In this document: positions 23,549-34,538 of the stretch, in pieces | Layout of the letters: each line of letters starts with the position of its first letter | Position numbering within the stretch: the first letter of the stretch is position 1 | Assembly: GCA_019009955.1 (NCBI GenBank) | Contig: CM032228.1 | Location: 4,170,001-4,234,000 of the forward strand | DNA: 64,000 nucleotides | Direction: 5' to 3' | From: Riptortus pedestris | Taxonomy: Eukaryota > Arthropoda > Insecta > Hemiptera > Alydidae | Notes under the pieces: model-generated | What the model saw: the letters and a program-made list of their open reading frames with translations, nothing else | Database searches by the model: none | Told to the model about the DNA's origin: nothing | Translations under genes and position numbers: made by a program

Positions 23549-24304
23549 ATAGTTATTTATTATACAAGTGACGAAAGTAGATCATTTTACAACTCGAGTG
23601 AAACGTTTACCCTCGCGAGCGAAGCGAGTGTGGTGATTTCACGAGAGTTGTAAATTCTACTTTCGTCACGAGTGTAATATTAAATTTTTTCTGTAATCTT
23701 GTAATACATGATCAGATCTAACCAGAATATGAACAAAATTAGGATGTTGTGAAGATTATGGTATGCTGTTGGTAGGTTATAAGCATCGTTGTTGGCAGGT
23801 TATAAGCATAGTTATAAAACAACTAGTGATGATTGTGAAGTAGTGCAGTTATAAACAAGTGCAGGTTATAACCAAGGAAGGTAATTATTATTATATTTAA
23901 ATTTTAAAATATATTGATTATTTCCACCAATAATTCATTCACATTTCAATTTATTTTGTTAAAATAAATTCTTACAATGTTAAGAAACATTTAAAAGCAT
24001 TTAATTTCCAACTTCAAATTATTTTTTAATTTATACTTATTACTAATTAAGAAGGCAATTCACGTTCTTCACTTGTGAAGAAAGTGAATACTTTCTTCAC
24101 TCTATTGCAAAATGTTTCACTTTCTTCACTCATTTCAGTTTAGTAATGTTACCATTATTCAACGATTACAGAAAAATGTAATTTAAGAAATTTAATATTA
24201 CACTCGTGACGAAAGTAGAATTTACAACTCTCGTGAAATTAATGAATCGTTTGACTCGAGTTGTGAAATGATCTACTTTCGTCACTTGTATAATAAATAA
24301 CTAT
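23549..24304 (+). mobile_element. F3 foldback/MITE-like element, full length
   Basis: Ends are inverted copies: ATAGTTATTTATTATACAAG at the left and CTTGTATAATAAATAACTAT at the right. Each terminus also contains an internal inverted pair (GACGAAAGTAGATCATTTTA with AAATTCTACTTTCGTC) around the hairpin CGCGAGCGAAGCGAG. The element is 756 bp with no ORF. The right terminus has lost the hairpin segment. The centre is AT-rich and single-copy in design. The transposase superfamily cannot be told from this alone. Confidence 0.8.
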
Positions 24305-24700
24305 ATTTCTTTGCACAATTATACAGGTAACATAACTATGTGTATGTACATTAATATTCCCTGAATACAGAGTTAATCCCACATAAAATGTTTATCATTC
24401 ATACTGACGTTAAGTATTTCATGTTTGGAATTTCTGAAAACAGGGAAGTATTTCTCGGAGGAAAAAGCACCGCAGGGGGGCTAGAAGGAAAAAATGTCAT
24501 TATAAAAATCAATTTAGCACGCTTTCTCCGGCAGCTTCAATTTCTTAATATCTGATGCATAATTAGCAGAAGAAATGGCACATTCCTTTCATCATCCTTT
24601 CTTCTAACTCATTAGAACACTTTCGACAAATTATAAAAAATTCTCCAGCTTTCAAATCACAGGACCCTGAGGATTCAGCACAACTGGAGCTAATTTTAAA
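24305..24700. other. Unassigned sequence
   Basis: No repeat family or ORF recognised. Confidence 0.4.
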
Positions 24701-24935
24701 AGTCCGTCACGCAGGGGCTGCGTAAACTAAGCAGATTTCCCACGTGATGTTTAACAATAGATAAACCTACATACTGGTAACAAAGCACCACCCGTCTGAA
24801 GTATAAACAAACAGGTCTGCCAACCTCACACCGTAAAGAAAAACAATTACTGATATATACCTGAAGATAACATGTTAATTTCATTGAAAACTATATACTG
24901 TATCTAGTATAATTTTACTTTCATAACTGGAAAAT
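24701..24935 (+). mobile_element. F2 element, 5' fragment (long-core subtype)
   Basis: AGTCCGTCACGCAGGGG at 24,701, followed by the long-subtype block with AACAAACAGGTCTGCCAACC and GAAAAACAATTACTGATATA. The match fades at about 24,935. The copy is 3'-truncated. Confidence 0.75.
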
Positions 24936-25108
24936 GTTTATTTGGTTTATACCATACTCCATATTTACCCTTTAGTTTATTGTCGTTAATAGGATGGGGG
25001 GGGGGTTATATAATTCAAGATATCACCTGTAACAAGAGTTGCATCCAAAAAAATTGTATAGTCTCAATCTCATTAATTTAGTGCTCTAAAATTATCGTTC
25101 TATACGTT

Positions 25109-25370
25109 TTAGCAGATCTCCCGTAAGGTAAATCGGCTATTGAGGTCCTACTCATGAACGCGATTTTAGAAACATTTCTTCAAATGTCCATCGATCCTAC
25201 CCAGGAGATGACGAATATGAGGTCCGTTCAAAATTCTATTCGCTCTAGCGGTCGCAATTTTTCTTTGATCGTTACCAAACTTGATATTTAATTATTTTAC
25301 ATAACAATCACATTCGTTAATGTCTAAAATCGGACCAGAGGGAGGGGGGGGGTTAGAGGGGAGGATTTTG

Positions 25371-25404
<34 letters not shown>

Positions 25405-26273
25405 ATATATATATATATAATATATATATATATATAATATATGGATAATATATATATATATTATTATATATAATATATATATATATATATTTGCCTGTTA
25501 CCGCTCTAGCGGTTGCAATTTTTGTTTAATCATTACCAAACTCGATATTTAGTCGTTTTATGTTAAAGAAAGATCAAGTTCGTCAACGGCTGAAATTGAA
25601 CCATGGGGAGGGGGGGGGTTTAGTGGGGGAGGATTTTGGAAATTCAAAATATCTCCGTTAATAGACGTCGGATCGAAAAATTGTATAAAACCAATCTTAT
25701 TGCAAATTAACTGTACTATAACTATTTTTATATACAATTATTCTCTATCTTGAATATTAACCGAGATATTTGCATTTTTAATTTTCAGCCTTCAGCAAAC
25801 CCCCTTCTTCTACTCATATTACTTAAACAATACTCTGTTATGTAATAAACCATATTATCAGAAGTACCAATACCAATTATTGTTTTCAAGAGACCTTTAT
25901 TATACGAGATACATGCGAATATGTTCTGGTGGCCCCTCCCACCTGACTTAAGTTCTTGGACTACTAAAATTTGATTGATTGGGATAAATATTATTCTGAT
26001 TCATTATAAACTGAGTGCCAGGTATAGTAAATAATTTTCAATAAAATTAATATGTTACATTCTGATATATTAATTGTTTTTCTTTCCGTTAAAAGGTTGG
26101 CAGACCTGTTTGTTTCCATTCCAGACGCTTCCCGTAGGAAGGCTTCTTAGTATCATTAGTATTTATTCTCTTAACATTTACTGTGCTGTTATGTTACCAA
26201 TATGCAGACTTATCTACTATCAAACTTCACGTGGGAAATCTGCTTAGTTTACGCAGCCCCTGCGTGACGGACT
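25109..26273 (-). mobile_element. F2 element, complete, long-core subtype
   Basis: Reversed 3' end TTAGCAGATCTCCCGTAAGG at 25,109; reversed 5' end GCAGCCCCTGCGTGACGGACT at 26,273; 1,165 bp. The TA/GGATAT-interrupted tract (25,373-25,490) is flanked on both sides by copies of the CTCTAGCGGTCGCAATTT-to-GGGGG block (25,242-25,370 and 25,500-25,640), an internal partial duplication. The long core includes CAGCCTTCAGCAAACCCCCT and GGCAGACCTGTTTG. This is the reference for deciding what interrupts the copy at 34.15-46.25 kb. Confidence 0.85.
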
Positions 26274-26439
26274 TATATTGGTGATTTGCCGGATATCTGT
26301 GCAGTATATAGCGTGTCAGGCAAATCCTTAATACACTCTTAGTTCCAATTGTATTTATTTGTATAAATATAACTTATAATAAAAGCAAGTTCCAATTTGG
26401 TTCGAAGGGCGTAATTTAAAGAAGAGCAAAACCGAGAAG
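26274..26439. other. Unassigned sequence
   Basis: Short stretch between an F2 copy and LINE 3'UTR-like sequence, with no recognised features. Confidence 0.35.
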
Positions 26440-27240
26440 AAAGAGAGTTTATTTAATTTGTTTTTCAATTTCATGGATTAATTTTATTTGTAATTATATC
26501 GCTTATTTAACAATTTTATACTATTATATGTTATTTTATGATTATAATCCATTAAATTGTAAACATTCTAGTTATTTATTATACAAGTGACGAAAGTAGA
26601 TCATTTTACAACTCGAGTGAAACGTTTACCCACACGAGCGAAGCGAGTCTGGTAATTTCACGAGAGTTGTAAATTCTACTTTCGTCACGAAGGTAATATT
26701 AATTTTTTTCTGTATTCGTGTAATACATGATCAGATCTAACCAGAATATGAACAAAATTAGGATGTTGTGAAGATTATGGTATGCTGTTGGTAGGTTATA
26801 AGCATGGTTGTGAAAGGTTATAAGCATAGTTATAAAACAACTAGTGATGATTGTGAAGTAGTGCAGTTATAAACAAGTGCAGGTTATAACCAAGGAAGGT
26901 TATTATTATTATATTTAAATTTTAAAATATATTGATTATTTCCACCAATAATTCATTCACATTTCAATTTATTTTGTTAAAATAAATGTTAATTCTTACA
27001 ATGTTAAGAAACATTTAAAAGCATTTAATTTCCAACTTCAAATTATTTTTTAATTTATACTTATTACTAATTAAGAAGGCAATTCACTTTCTTCACTCTA
27101 TTGCAAAATGTTTCACTTTCTTCACTCATTTCAGTTTAGTACTGTTACCATTATTCAACGATTACAGAAAATAGAAATTTATACAAATCTCATCATGCAT
27201 GAAATTTGCCACGAGGCAATAGAACATGTACTCTAATAAA
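26440..27240 (+). mobile_element. LINE 3'UTR remnant split by F3
   Basis: 26,440-26,568 and 27,172-27,240 together resemble the 3' region of the LINE at 4,080-4,310: T-rich text, then CATG...GAGGCAA.GAACATGTA. The F3 copy lies between them. No coding sequence. Confidence 0.5.
26569..27171 (+). mobile_element. F3 foldback/MITE-like element, right terminus lost
   Basis: The left terminus TAGTTATTTATTATACAAGT is intact, with hairpin CACACGAGCGAAGCGAGTCTGG and the second inverted pair. The centre matches 23,549-24,304. Similarity ends at CAACGATTACAGAAAAT without the right inverted terminus. Confidence 0.78.
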
Positions 27241-27667
27241 TTACTTCTCATAGGATTACTCTGAGAGATAAAAGGTAGATGTCTGTATGAAGAATAGTGT
27301 CTACACCAAATATCTATATTTCTCCTCAGACAAACATGTTTTTAGCAGAATCTGCCCACAACAGTCCTTTCTTAAAACTAACTTAAGTGATGATAATTAC
27401 ACTGAACTAAAGAATTGAACTATTTAAAGAACTATGAAATATAATTTTTCTTTTTTGTTTAAAAAAGTAACAACAGTCCTATTGTTTATTTTTTTTTATT
27501 CTTGCATCATGATAACGTGCGCTACGAATACAATAATATTGTCAAATAAACATTTTGGTGGCCTCTCACAATATACTTGAAATTACTTAGTGCAGCAATT
27601 GGACTGGCATAATCAAAGCTACAGGTAAATAATAAATAATCAAACAATAAAATAAATAAGAAAAAAT
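27241..27667. other. Unassigned sequence
   Basis: Nothing recognised apart from AT-rich runs. Confidence 0.4.
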
Positions 27668-28530
27668 CTTGTGATGTTTAATAATAGATAAATCTACATA
27701 GTGGTAACAAAATAGCACCGCCTGCATAAAGTGAATAAATACAAATGATAATAAGAAACCTCCAGACGGGAAGTGCCTGAAAGGTAAACAAACTGGTGTG
27801 CCAATTTCTCACAGTAAAGAAAAACAATTACTGAAATATATCAGAATATAACATACTAATTTTATTGAAAACTATTTACCATATCTAGTACTGCAATTTT
27901 TAATGGGTCAGAATAATTTTTATCTCAATCAATCAAATTTTAGTAGTCCAAGAACTACGAAAGAAGAGGGGGGGGGGCACCATAACATATTTGCATTTGT
28001 CTCGAAAAATAAAGGTCTCATAAAAACAATATTTGGCATTTAATTTATTTATTTATTAACGCCCACTTTTTGCAACTTAGGCTAATCGGAACGGGTTATC
28101 TACAGGTTACCACCCTTTTCTAGCCAGGGTGGGATTTTAGGACGTTATTGAATGAATTTCGTCACTAAATAATTTCCTTTGCCCAGGCGAGAATTGAACT
28201 CGCCACTCTAGGTTTAATTCTCGCCTGGGCAAAGGAAATTATTTAGTGACGAAATTCATTAAATAACGTCCTAAAATCCCACCCTGGCTAGAAAAGGGTG
28301 GTAACCTGTAGATAACCCGTCCCGATTTATTGGCATTTAAGCTGCAAATAATGTCGTTTATTACATAACCGAGTATTGTTTAAGCAACGTGACTAGAAGT
28401 GGGAGTTTGCTGAAGGCAGGAAACTAAATACTAAACTAACTAAATAAAGCATCTGTCTTTTTACATAAAACGTTAAATATCGAGTTTGGTAACAATCAAA
28501 CAAAAATTGCGACTGCTAAAGCGTTGGCAG

Positions 28531-28578
<48 letters not shown>

Positions 28579-28676
28579 TATCCCATATATATGCCATCTC
28601 CTAGGTAGGATCGATGGACGTTTGTAGAAATGTTTCGAAAAATGAGTACAAACTCAATAGCAGATTTCCCTTGAGG
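27668..28676 (+). mobile_element. F2 element (long-core subtype) with inserted SINE palindrome
   Basis: The 5' terminus is missing. The long core (AACTGGTGTGCCAATTTCTC, GAAAAACAATTACTGAAATA, GTAGTCCAAGAACTACG) runs to 28,032. A SINE inverted repeat interrupts it, and it resumes with GCATTTAAGCTGCAAATAATG. The GCTAAAGCG block, a TA tract (28,536-28,574) and a decayed 3' end follow (CTCAATAGCAGATTTCCC at 28,672). Confidence 0.7.
28033..28340. repeat. SINE inverted dimer flanked by an 11-bp target duplication
   Basis: Left arm 28,082-28,197 and right arm 28,212-28,328 are near-perfect reverse complements, carrying ACGGGTTATCTACAGGTTAC and CCAGGGTGGGATTTTAGG of the SINE body. The spacer is about 14 bp. 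TTGGCATTTAA occurs at 28,033-28,043 and 28,330-28,340, so the pair entered as one unit or formed within one insertion. The tRNA head is missing from both arms. Only the left arm keeps the SINE tail. Confidence 0.85.
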
Positions 28677-28775
28677 TGTAAAAAATGTGTAAAACAACTA
28701 TTGCAGAGCATCAATAACTTAAAAATATTGATTCTATGACATTTTGCGTACAACTCATAATAACGGCAATAATAT

Positions 28776-28814
28776 CTTCTATGGTACAAAAGTATGGTAT
28801 AGAACAAATTAATC
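28776..28814 (+). repeat. Isolated unit related to the 42-bp satellite
   Basis: ATCTTCTATGGTACAAAAGT and ATGGTATAGAACAAATT form a single unit outside the array, about 130 bp upstream. It lies in sequence that resembles the F2 core (GATTCTATGACATTTTGCG, CATAATAACGG). Confidence 0.7.
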
Positions 28815-28929
28815 TCCACAAGTATTGTACCTTCCTTATAGAAGACCAACCCCGATGGTTTAGTCATTAACTATGGTACACGATCTTCAGTGTACTGGAA
28901 GGACAAGAAGCAAATACCATTACTCTTCT

Positions 28930-30320
28930 ATGGTACAAGTATGGTATGTAGCAAGTGTGGTATAGAAGAAATACCATTATCTTCTATGGTACACAAGTGT
29001 GGTATAGAAGAAATACCATTATCTTCTATGGTACACAAGTATGGTATAGAACAAATACCATTATCTTCTATGGTACACAAGTATGGTATAGAAGAAATGC
29101 CATTATCTTCTATGGTACACAAGTATGGTATAGAAGAAATGCCATTATCTTCTATGGTACACAAGTATGGTATAGAAGAAATACCATTATCTTCTATGGT
29201 ACACAAGTATGGTATAGAAGAAATACCATTATCTTCTATGGTACACAAGTATGGTATAGAAGAAATACCATTATCTTCTATGGTACACAAGTATGGTGTA
29301 GAACAAATACCATTATCTTCTATGGTACACAAGTATGGTATAGAAGAAATACCATTATCTTCTATGGTACACAAGTATGGTATAGAAGAAATACCATTAT
29401 CTTCTATGGTACACAAGTATGGTATAGAAGAAATACCATTATCTTCTATGGTACACAAGTATGGTATAGAAGAAATACCATTATCTTCTATGGTACACAA
29501 GTATGGTATAGAAGAAATACCATTATCTTCTATGGTACACAAGTATGGTATAGAAGAAATACCATTATCTTCTATGGTACACAAGTATGGTATAGAAGAA
29601 ATACCATTATCTTCTATGGTACACAAGTATGGTATAGAAGAAATACCATTATCTTCTATGGTACACAAGTATGGTATAGAAGAAATACCATTATCTTCTA
29701 TGGTACACAAGTATGGTATAGAAGAAATACCATTATCTTCTATGGTACACAAGTATGGTATAGAACAAATACCATTATCTTCTATGGTACACAAGTATGG
29801 TATAGAACAAATACCATTATCTTCTATGGTACACAAGTATGGTATAGAAGAAATACCATTATCTTCTATGGTACACAAGTATGGTATAGAAGAAATACCA
29901 TTATCTTCTATGGTACACAAGTATGGTATAGAAGAAATACCATTATCTTCTATGGTACACAAGTATAGTATAGAAGAAATACCATTATCTTCTATGGTAC
30001 ACAAGTATGGTATAGAAGAAATACCATTATCTTCTATGGTACACAAGTATGGTATAGAACAAATACCATTATCTTCTATGGTACACAAGTATGGTATAGA
30101 AGAAATACCATTATCTTCTATGGTACACAAGTATGGTATAGAACAAATACCATTATCTTCTATGGTACACAAGTATGGTGTAGAACAAATACCATTATCT
30201 TCTATGGTACACAAGTATGGTATAGAACAAATACCATTATCTTCTATGGTACACAAGTATGGTATAGAACAAATACCATTATCTTCTATGGTACACAAGT
30301 ATGGTATAGAACAAATACGA
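28930..30320. repeat. 42-bp satellite array, about 33 copies
   Basis: The unit is ACAAGTATGGTATAGAAGAA plus ATACCATTATCTTCTATGGTAC (42 bp). Because 42 is divisible by three and the unit lacks stops in several frames, open frames of 498 aa and 337 aa (plus) and 456 aa (minus) appear. These show no start context, splice signals or non-repeat domain and I treat them as by-products. Units in the middle are identical; variants (GAACAA for GAAGAA, GTGTGG, AAATGC) concentrate at the ends. Each unit can fold through ATGGTA/TACCAT and TAGAAGA/TCTTCTA. Confidence 0.93.
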
Positions 30321-30429
30321 ACATTAATATTTTCGATTCACTTCCACAAATTCGCACAATGTATTTTTAGGTATCTCAGACATTAAACATTCAATGGATA
30401 CAACATCTGGTATCTAAGCTTGAAATTGA

Positions 30430-30682
30430 GAATAGATTATTGCTATTAATACATGAGTCGGCGTGGAAAATAAAATATACAAATACCTCTGTTAATATTA
30501 AAGATTGAGAATTGTATATTACAATATTTGTAATAAATTTTATTTTCTATAAAGTTGGTTCTATACAATGCTTATTTATATCATTTTGAACAGACTTCAT
30601 GTTCATCTTCTAGGTGTCATCGATGGACATTTGATGAAAAAAAAAAACCTCAATAGCTGATTCCTTGAGGGAAATCTGCTAA
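30430..30682 (+). mobile_element. F2 element, 3' part
   Basis: CTCTGTTAATATTAAAGATT and AGTTGGTTCTATACAATGCT from the core are followed, without a TA tract, by TTTTGAACAGACTTCATGTT and the terminus CCTTGAGGGAAATCTGCTAA at 30,682. It flanks the 42-bp array on the right. Confidence 0.65.
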
Positions 30683-30840
30683 AAAAGATAGAGAATAACA
30701 CTAGTCTTATTATAAAGAGTGACATAAAGATATGGTTCAGCTTCAGAGTTTCTTTCTTTATCTTAAGACGCTTTCATTTAATCTCCTCAGCTACCACTTT
30801 CCTCTGGATTTACGCAGCATGTCACTAACACATCTACAAA

Positions 30841-31010
30841 AGTCCGTCATGCAGGGGGTGCGTAAACTAAGCAGATTTCCCACGTGAAGTTATACAGTAG
30901 AGAAATCTGCCCAATAACAACTGTAGTAATAAAAGATCTCTAAACCTATTCATGAGGGACGAACAGTACGGAAACGGCCGCCAGAGCTCTCGGCGGAATA
31001 TACCGGTACG
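30841..31010 (+). mobile_element. F2 element, 5' end, entering the 22-bp satellite
   Basis: AGTCCGTCATGCAGGGG, GCAGATTTCCCACGTGAAG, then GGACGAACAGTACGGAAACG and GAGCTCTCGGCGGA. This is the normal F2 5' order, after which the G-rich satellite starts. Confidence 0.8.
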
Positions 31011-33797
31011 GGAGGGGGTGAATGCTGGAAGGGGAGGGGGTGAATGCTGGAAGGGGATGGGGTGAATGATGTAAGGTCAGGGGGTGACTGCTGTAAGGTG
31101 AGGTGGTTAATGAAGGAAGGAGAGGGGGTTAATGCTGGACAGGGAGGGGGTGAATGCTGGAAGGAGAGGGGTTGAATGTTGGAAGGGGAGGGGGTGAATG
31201 CTGGAAGGGTAGGGGGTGAATGCTGGAAGGGGAGGGGGTGAATGTTGGTAGGAGAGGGGCGAATGCTGTAAGGGGAGGGGGTGAATGCTGGAAGGGGAGG
31301 GTGAATGGTGGAAGGGGAGGGGGTGAATGTTGGAAGGGGAGGGGCGAATTCGGGTAGGGGGCGGGGGGAATGTTGGAAGGGAAGGGGGTGAATGATGGAA
31401 GGGGAAGGGGTGAATGCTGGAAGGGCAGGGGGTGAATGCTGGAAGGGGAGGGGGTGAATGCTGGAAGGGGAGGGGGTGAATGCTGGAAGGGGAGGGGGTG
31501 AATGCTGGAAGGGGAGGGGGTGAATGCTGGAAGGGGAGGGGGTGAATGCTGGAAGGGGAGGGGGTGAATGCTGGAAGGGGAGGGGGTGAATGCTGGAAGG
31601 GGAGGGGGTGAATGCTGGAAGGGCAGGGGATGAAAGCTGGAAGGGCAGGGGGTTAATGCTGGAAGGGGAGGGGTGAATGTTGGAAGGGGAGGGGGTGAAT
31701 GCTTGAAGGGGAGGGGGTGAATGCTGGAAGGGGAGGGGGTGAATGCTGGAAGGGCAGGGGGTGAATGCTGGAAGGGCAGGGGGTGAATGGGGGAAGGGCA
31801 GGGGGTGAATGCTGGAAGGGGAGGGGGTGAATGCTGGAAGGGCAGGGGTGAATGCTGGAAGGGGAGAGGTGAATGTTGGAAGGGAAGGGGGTGAATGATG
31901 GAAGGGGAAGGGGTGAATGCTGGAAGGGGAGGGTGTGAATGCTGGAAGGGGAGGGTGTGAATGCTGGAAGGGGAGGGTGTGAATGCTGGAAGGGCAGGGG
32001 ATGAATGCTGGAAGGGCAGGGGGTGAATGCTGGAAGGGGAGGGGGTGAATGCTGGAAGGGGAGGGGGTGAATGCTGGAAGGGGAGGGGGTGAATGCTGGA
32101 AGGGGAGGGGGTGAATGCTGGAAGGGCAGGGAATGACTGCTGGAAGGGCATGGGTGAATGCTGGAAGGGCAGGGGTGAATTCTGGAAGGGGAGGGGGTGA
32201 ATGCTGGAAGGGGAGGGGGTGAATGCTGGAAGGGGAGGGGGGGCTGGAAGGGGGGGGGGAGGGGTGGAAGGGGAGGGGTGGGGGGGGGGGAGGGGTGAAG
32301 GGAGGGGGTGAATGTTGGAAGGGGAGGGGATGAATGCTGGAAGGGGAGGGGGTGAATGCTGGAAGGGCAGGGGGTGAATCTGGAAGGGGCCGGGGTGAAT
32401 GCTGGAAGGGGGGGGGGGGAATGCTGGAAGGGGAGGGGGTTGAATGTTGGAAGGGGAGGGGGTTAAATGTTGGAAGGGGATGGGGTGAATGCTTGAAGGA
32501 GAGGGGTTGAATGATGGAAGGGGGGGGGGGGAAGGCTGGAAGGGGAGGGTGTGAATGGGGGAAGGGGAGGGGGTGAATGCTGGAAGGGGAGGGGGTGAAT
32601 GCTGGAAGGGGAGGGGGTGAATGTTGGAAGGGGCGGGGAGGAATGCTGGAAGGGGAGGTGTTCAATGCTGGAAGGGCAGGGGTTAATGCGGGGAGGGGGG
32701 CGGGTGAATGCTGGAAGGGGAGGGGGTGAATGCTGGAAGGGCAGGGGTGAATGCTGGAAGGGCAGGGGTGAATGCTGGAAGGGGGGCGGGTGAATGCTGG
32801 AAGGGGAGGGGGTGAATGCTGGAAGGGGAGGGGTTGAATGGTGTAGGGCGTGGGTGAAAGATCGAGGCGGGGGGGGGGCATGCTGGAAGGGGAGGGGGTG
32901 AATGCTGGAAGGGGAGGGGGTTGAATGTTGGAAGGGGAGGGGGTGAATGCTGGAAGGGCAGGGAAGAATGCTGGAAGGGCAGGGAGTGAATGCTGGAAGG
33001 GGAGGGGTGAATGTTGGAAGGGGAGAGGTTAAAGTTGGAAGGGTATGGGGTGAATGCTGGAAGGGGAGGGGGTGAATGGTGGAAGAGGAGGGGGAATGCT
33101 GGATGGGGAGGGGGTGAATGCTGGAAGGGCTGGGGTGAATGCTGGAAGGGGGGGGGGGGAATGCTGGAAGGGGAGGGGGTGAATGCTGGAAGGGCAGGGG
33201 GTGAATGCTGGATGGGGAGAGGTGAATGCTGGAAGGGGGGCGGGTGAATGCTGGAAGGGGAGGGGGTGAATGCTGGAAGGGCAGGGGTTAATGCTTGTAG
33301 GGGGGGGTGTGAATGCTGGAAGGGGAGAGGTGAATGCTGGAAGGGGGGGGGGTGAATGCTGGAAGGGCAGGGGTGAATGCTGGAAGGGGAGGGGGGGAAT
33401 GGTGGAAGGGGAGGGGGGGAATGGTGGAAGGGGAGGGGGTGAATGCTGGAAGGGGAGGGGGTGAATGCTGGAAGGGGAGGGGGTGAATGCTGGAAGAGGA
33501 GGGGGAATGCTGGAAGGGGAGGGGGTGAATGCTGGAAGGGCAGGGGTGAATGCTGGAAGGGGCTGGGGTGAATGCTGGAAGGTGAGGGGGTGAATGCTGG
33601 AAGGGCAGGGGTGAATGCTGGAAGGGGGGCGGTTGAATGCTGGAAGGGGAGGGGGTGAATGCTGGAAGGGGAGGGGGTGAATGCTGGAAGGGGAGGGGGT
33701 GAATGCTGGAAGGGGAGGGGGTGAATGCTGGAAGGGGAGGGGGTGAATGCTGGAAGGGGAGGGGGTGAATGCTGGAAGGGGAGGGGGTGAATGCTGA
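31008..33797. repeat. G-rich 22-bp satellite array, about 2.8 kb
   Basis: The unit is GGGGAGGGGGTGAATGCTGGAA (22 bp), split as GGGGAGGGGG and TGAATGCTGGAA. Spacing of GAATG is 22 in the homogeneous parts (31,440-31,620 and 33,640-33,790). About 125 units are present; variants have GGGCAGGGG, TGTTGG or 1-2 bp changes. Long minus-strand frames (643, 340 and 187 codons, PLPAFTPSPSSIHPLPFQHS) and plus-strand frames are satellite translation, not genes. Each unit carries at least two G runs, so the strand could form quadruplexes. Confidence 0.93.
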
Positions 33798-34149
33798 AAA
33801 CAACAAAGTACGCATATCTCCTTTCATACTTGAGTTACACAAAAAATGCATAATAATTGTAGATCAACAATAAAAATATCAGCTGGACATGAGTGAGTCT
33901 TTGTTTAAAAGTGAAAATTATAGAAGGCACAATAATTATAAATGTTAATAAGTTGGTTAATATCCGAGAGAGAACAATATTTGGAGAAAATTTAATTTCC
34001 AACGAGATTACTTTCACTCAAATTTTCGTTCCGGTTCTTATAATAACTGAGATATTAAGAATTGTTTATTCGTCCCTCTTCCTCGGCGGATTTTAGCAAT
34101 TTCCTAATTTTTATTTTATTTCCATTTCCCAATATAACCCTTAACAAAT
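33798..34149. other. Diverged F2-core-like sequence
   Basis: Around 33,950-34,060 the order GTTAATATCCGAGAGAGAAC, TTTAATTTCCAACGAGATTA, CTTATAATAACTGAGATATT resembles the F2 core (ATATTCAAGATAGAGAA, AATTTGCAATAAGATT, CATAATAACGGAGATATT). It could be the continuation of the copy whose 5' end is at 30,841. Low confidence. Confidence 0.35.
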
Positions 34150-34538
34150 AATCCGTCTGAAATGTAAACAAACATTTCTGCCAACTTCTCACCGGAGAGA
34201 AAAACAATTACTAAAATATATCAGAATATAACATATTAATTTTATAGAATAGTATATTACGTTACTAGGGCCGAAAGTGGCACTTTACGTTGCGAGATCG
34301 TGTTTGACTGGCGAGGCGAAGCCGAGCCTGTTAATTCGATCGAGCATCAATCCATAAAAAGTCACTATCTGAACGAGTAATGTACAATACTTTTCATAAA
34401 AAACGCATATTAAGGCGGTTTTTAACTCGTGAATCTTTTAATAATTAATATTTCCATTATTGGTAACAGCTGCTTCACTGTAGACAAGTTTAATTTAATA
34501 TTTTAAGGTTTAATAACTCTTAGAAATGTAATAATTCA

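Noticed and set aside
28890..30386. 498-aa plus-strand open frame (repeats of KYGIEEIPLSSMVH)
   Set aside because: It is the 42-bp satellite read in one of three open frames. The opposite strand is equally open, and no non-repeat domain or promoter is seen.
30950..32881. 643-aa minus-strand proline-rich protein, and smaller frames to 33,851
   Set aside because: Translation of the 22-bp G-rich satellite. Frame continuity follows from unit composition, and unit length is not a multiple of three.
31008..33797. CRISPR-like array
   Set aside because: Units are contiguous 22-mers without unique spacers, in an animal genome context.
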